Positions 7,704-8,477 of a stretch of DNA of 8,477 nucleotides are shown piece after piece. Source of the DNA: Candidatus Dojkabacteria bacterium. Lineage in GTDB: Bacteria > Patescibacteriota > Dojkabacteria > SC72 > T1SED10-24. The notes beneath the pieces were generated by a model. That model worked only from the letters and a program-made list of their open reading frames with translations. It did no database searches and was not told the origin of the DNA. The stretch covers positions 1 through 8,477 of the forward strand of contig PWIP01000040.1 in assembly GCA_003560355.1 (NCBI GenBank), in the 5' to 3' direction. The position numbers were made by a program, and so were the translations under genes. The stretch's first letter is position 1. Each line of letters opens with the position of its first letter.

Positions 7704-8477
7704 CTATTTAACTTCTTTCTCTAAATAATTTACCCACCATTCATTTATATCTATTTTTTCTTTAAGTAGTTTTTCTAACTTCCTTCTTCCTTCTTTTTGC
7801 AAATTTTTATCTTCTAATAGCTGCGTTGTTTTTTCAATTGTTTTTTTCAACATATTTTCTCTATCTGTGATTGGATACAAGAGTTTGTAAACATTTTCAA
7901 ATTCATCACTTGCACCTGAAGTTAATTCACTTGTAAATACAGCATGTATACCCATAACATTACATTCAAATGCCATTGTAAGTCCATCACCTACAAAAAG
8001 CTGAGCAAAAGACATTATACTGTGAATTTTAGTATGAGGTACTTTAACGATGTATTTATTAAATTCAGGAGGTAATTCTTCTTCCGAAGAAACTAAAACC
8101 TTTCCATATTTTTCTAAGTGTTTGATTAATTTCATCTTCTCTTCATCTGAAAAACCTTTGTAACCAATATCATGGCTAGCATTCCACGCAACAAAGCGCA
8201 CAAATGTAAAATTTTCACCCTTTTTTAGACCAACAAGCTTTAAATCTTCTGCATTAGGCTTAAAATATTTAGGATGTAAGTAAAAAAGTTCCTTAAAAGT
8301 ATCCAACCTTCTTTGCTTCTTCCCTATATCAGTCCTATACAACTTTGGAGTAATAATTTTGTATGAGAATTTTTTGGCAAACCAAAGAGCTTCAGTAGAT
8401 CTTTCCGTATCACAAAAAGCTATGTTCTTCTTACGTGTCAAAAAAGCAGCAAGAGACATCATAGGTGTAGGTATCCC
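7704..8477 (-). CDS. DUF354 family protein, GT-B-like, N-terminus off the right edge (partial)
   Basis: The reading frame is open to the window edge: the five codons before the first in-frame ATG pair (8462) read G-I-P-T-P with no stop, so that ATG is internal and the true start lies outside. The visible 257 residues match the C-terminal two thirds or more of DUF354 proteins (usually about 330-350 aa), a family with a GT-B-like fold related to glycosyltransferases and UDP-GlcNAc 2-epimerases. Counting from the ATG at 8462, I see FCDTE at 16-20, the family-typical FVRFVAWNASHDIG at 87-100, and the glycine/acid segment FVGDGLTMAFE at 156-166, followed by a charged helical tail. The biochemical role of DUF354 is not established; a transferase or sugar-nucleotide enzyme in surface glycan synthesis is inferred from fold and context. 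It is the first visible gene of the operon and ends with TAG two bases before the next ATG. Confidence 0.85.
   Translation of the reverse strand, partial: GIPTPMMSLAAFLTRKKNIAFCDTERSTEALWFAKKFSYKIITPKLYRTDIGKKQRRLDTFKELFYLHPKYFKPNAEDLKLVGLKKGENFTFVRFVAWNASHDIGYKGFSDEEKMKLIKHLEKYGKVLVSSEEELPPEFNKYIVKVPHTKIHSIMSFAQLFVGDGLTMAFECNVMGIHAVFTSELTSGASDEFENVYKLLYPITDRENMLKKTIEKTTQLLEDKNLQKEGRRKLEKLLKEKIDINEWWVNYLEKEVK

Larger units (their letters stand above)
1..8477 (-). other. Interior of a surface-glycan biosynthesis operon
   Basis: Seven consecutive same-strand genes have junctions between -13 and +10 nt. There is no gap able to hold a promoter, a terminator or an RNA gene, and none of the T-rich tracts is preceded by a GC-rich hairpin. 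Both ends fall inside genes, so promoter and terminator lie outside the window. The content (GT-B transferases, flippase, GT-C enzymes) is that of a polysaccharide or lipid-linked glycan cluster. Confidence 0.85.

Noticed and set aside
8460..8462. ATG at 8462 as the true start of the DUF354 gene
   Set aside because: The frame stays open upstream to the window edge (G-I-P-T-P), and the family has a further N-terminal region of roughly 80-100 residues, so this ATG is internal.

Overview
The window is a dense, AT-rich (about one third G+C by eye) stretch in which all seven genes lie on the minus strand, so it reads from high to low coordinates. Junctions are extremely tight: 2 nt gap, 10 nt overlap, 10 nt gap, 4 nt overlap (ATGA), 1 nt gap and 13 nt overlap. 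There is no intergenic space for an internal promoter or terminator, so it looks like the interior of one polycistronic operon that continues past both edges. TGA, TAG and TAA all serve as stops, which fits the ordinary bacterial code and argues against lineages that read TGA as an amino acid. The gene set (DUF354, GT4 enzymes, Wzx-like flippase, GT-C membrane enzymes, DUF456) suggests a low-GC, probably uncultivated bacterium. The phylum cannot be fixed from this window; a Patescibacteria-like or deep-branching thermophile origin is only a guess.

Layout in transcription order: (1) 8477-7704, the C-terminal part of a DUF354 (GT-B-like) protein, cut by the right edge; (2) 7701-6511, a GT4 glycosyltransferase; (3) 6520-5219, a multi-pass oligosaccharide flippase starting at GTG inside the end of gene 2; (4) 5208-3376 and (5) 3379-1622, two tandem paralogous GT-C-like membrane proteins of 610 and 585 residues; (6) 1620-418, a second GT4 glycosyltransferase; (7) 430-1, the start of a DUF456 small membrane protein, cut by the left edge.

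Taken together this is a cell-surface polysaccharide or glycan assembly cluster. The GT4 enzymes, and possibly the DUF354 protein, would build a lipid-linked oligosaccharide in the cytoplasm from nucleotide sugars. The flippase would move it across the membrane. The two GT-C-like proteins, with acidic first-loop motifs and soluble C-terminal domains, would act on the outer face, probably using polyprenyl-phosphate sugars. No initiating sugar-phosphate transferase, Wzy polymerase, chain-length regulator or polyprenyl-phosphate sugar synthase is visible, so the pathway must be completed elsewhere. The least ordinary part is the tandem GT-C pair, whose shared motif set is strong although the two proteins have diverged overall.
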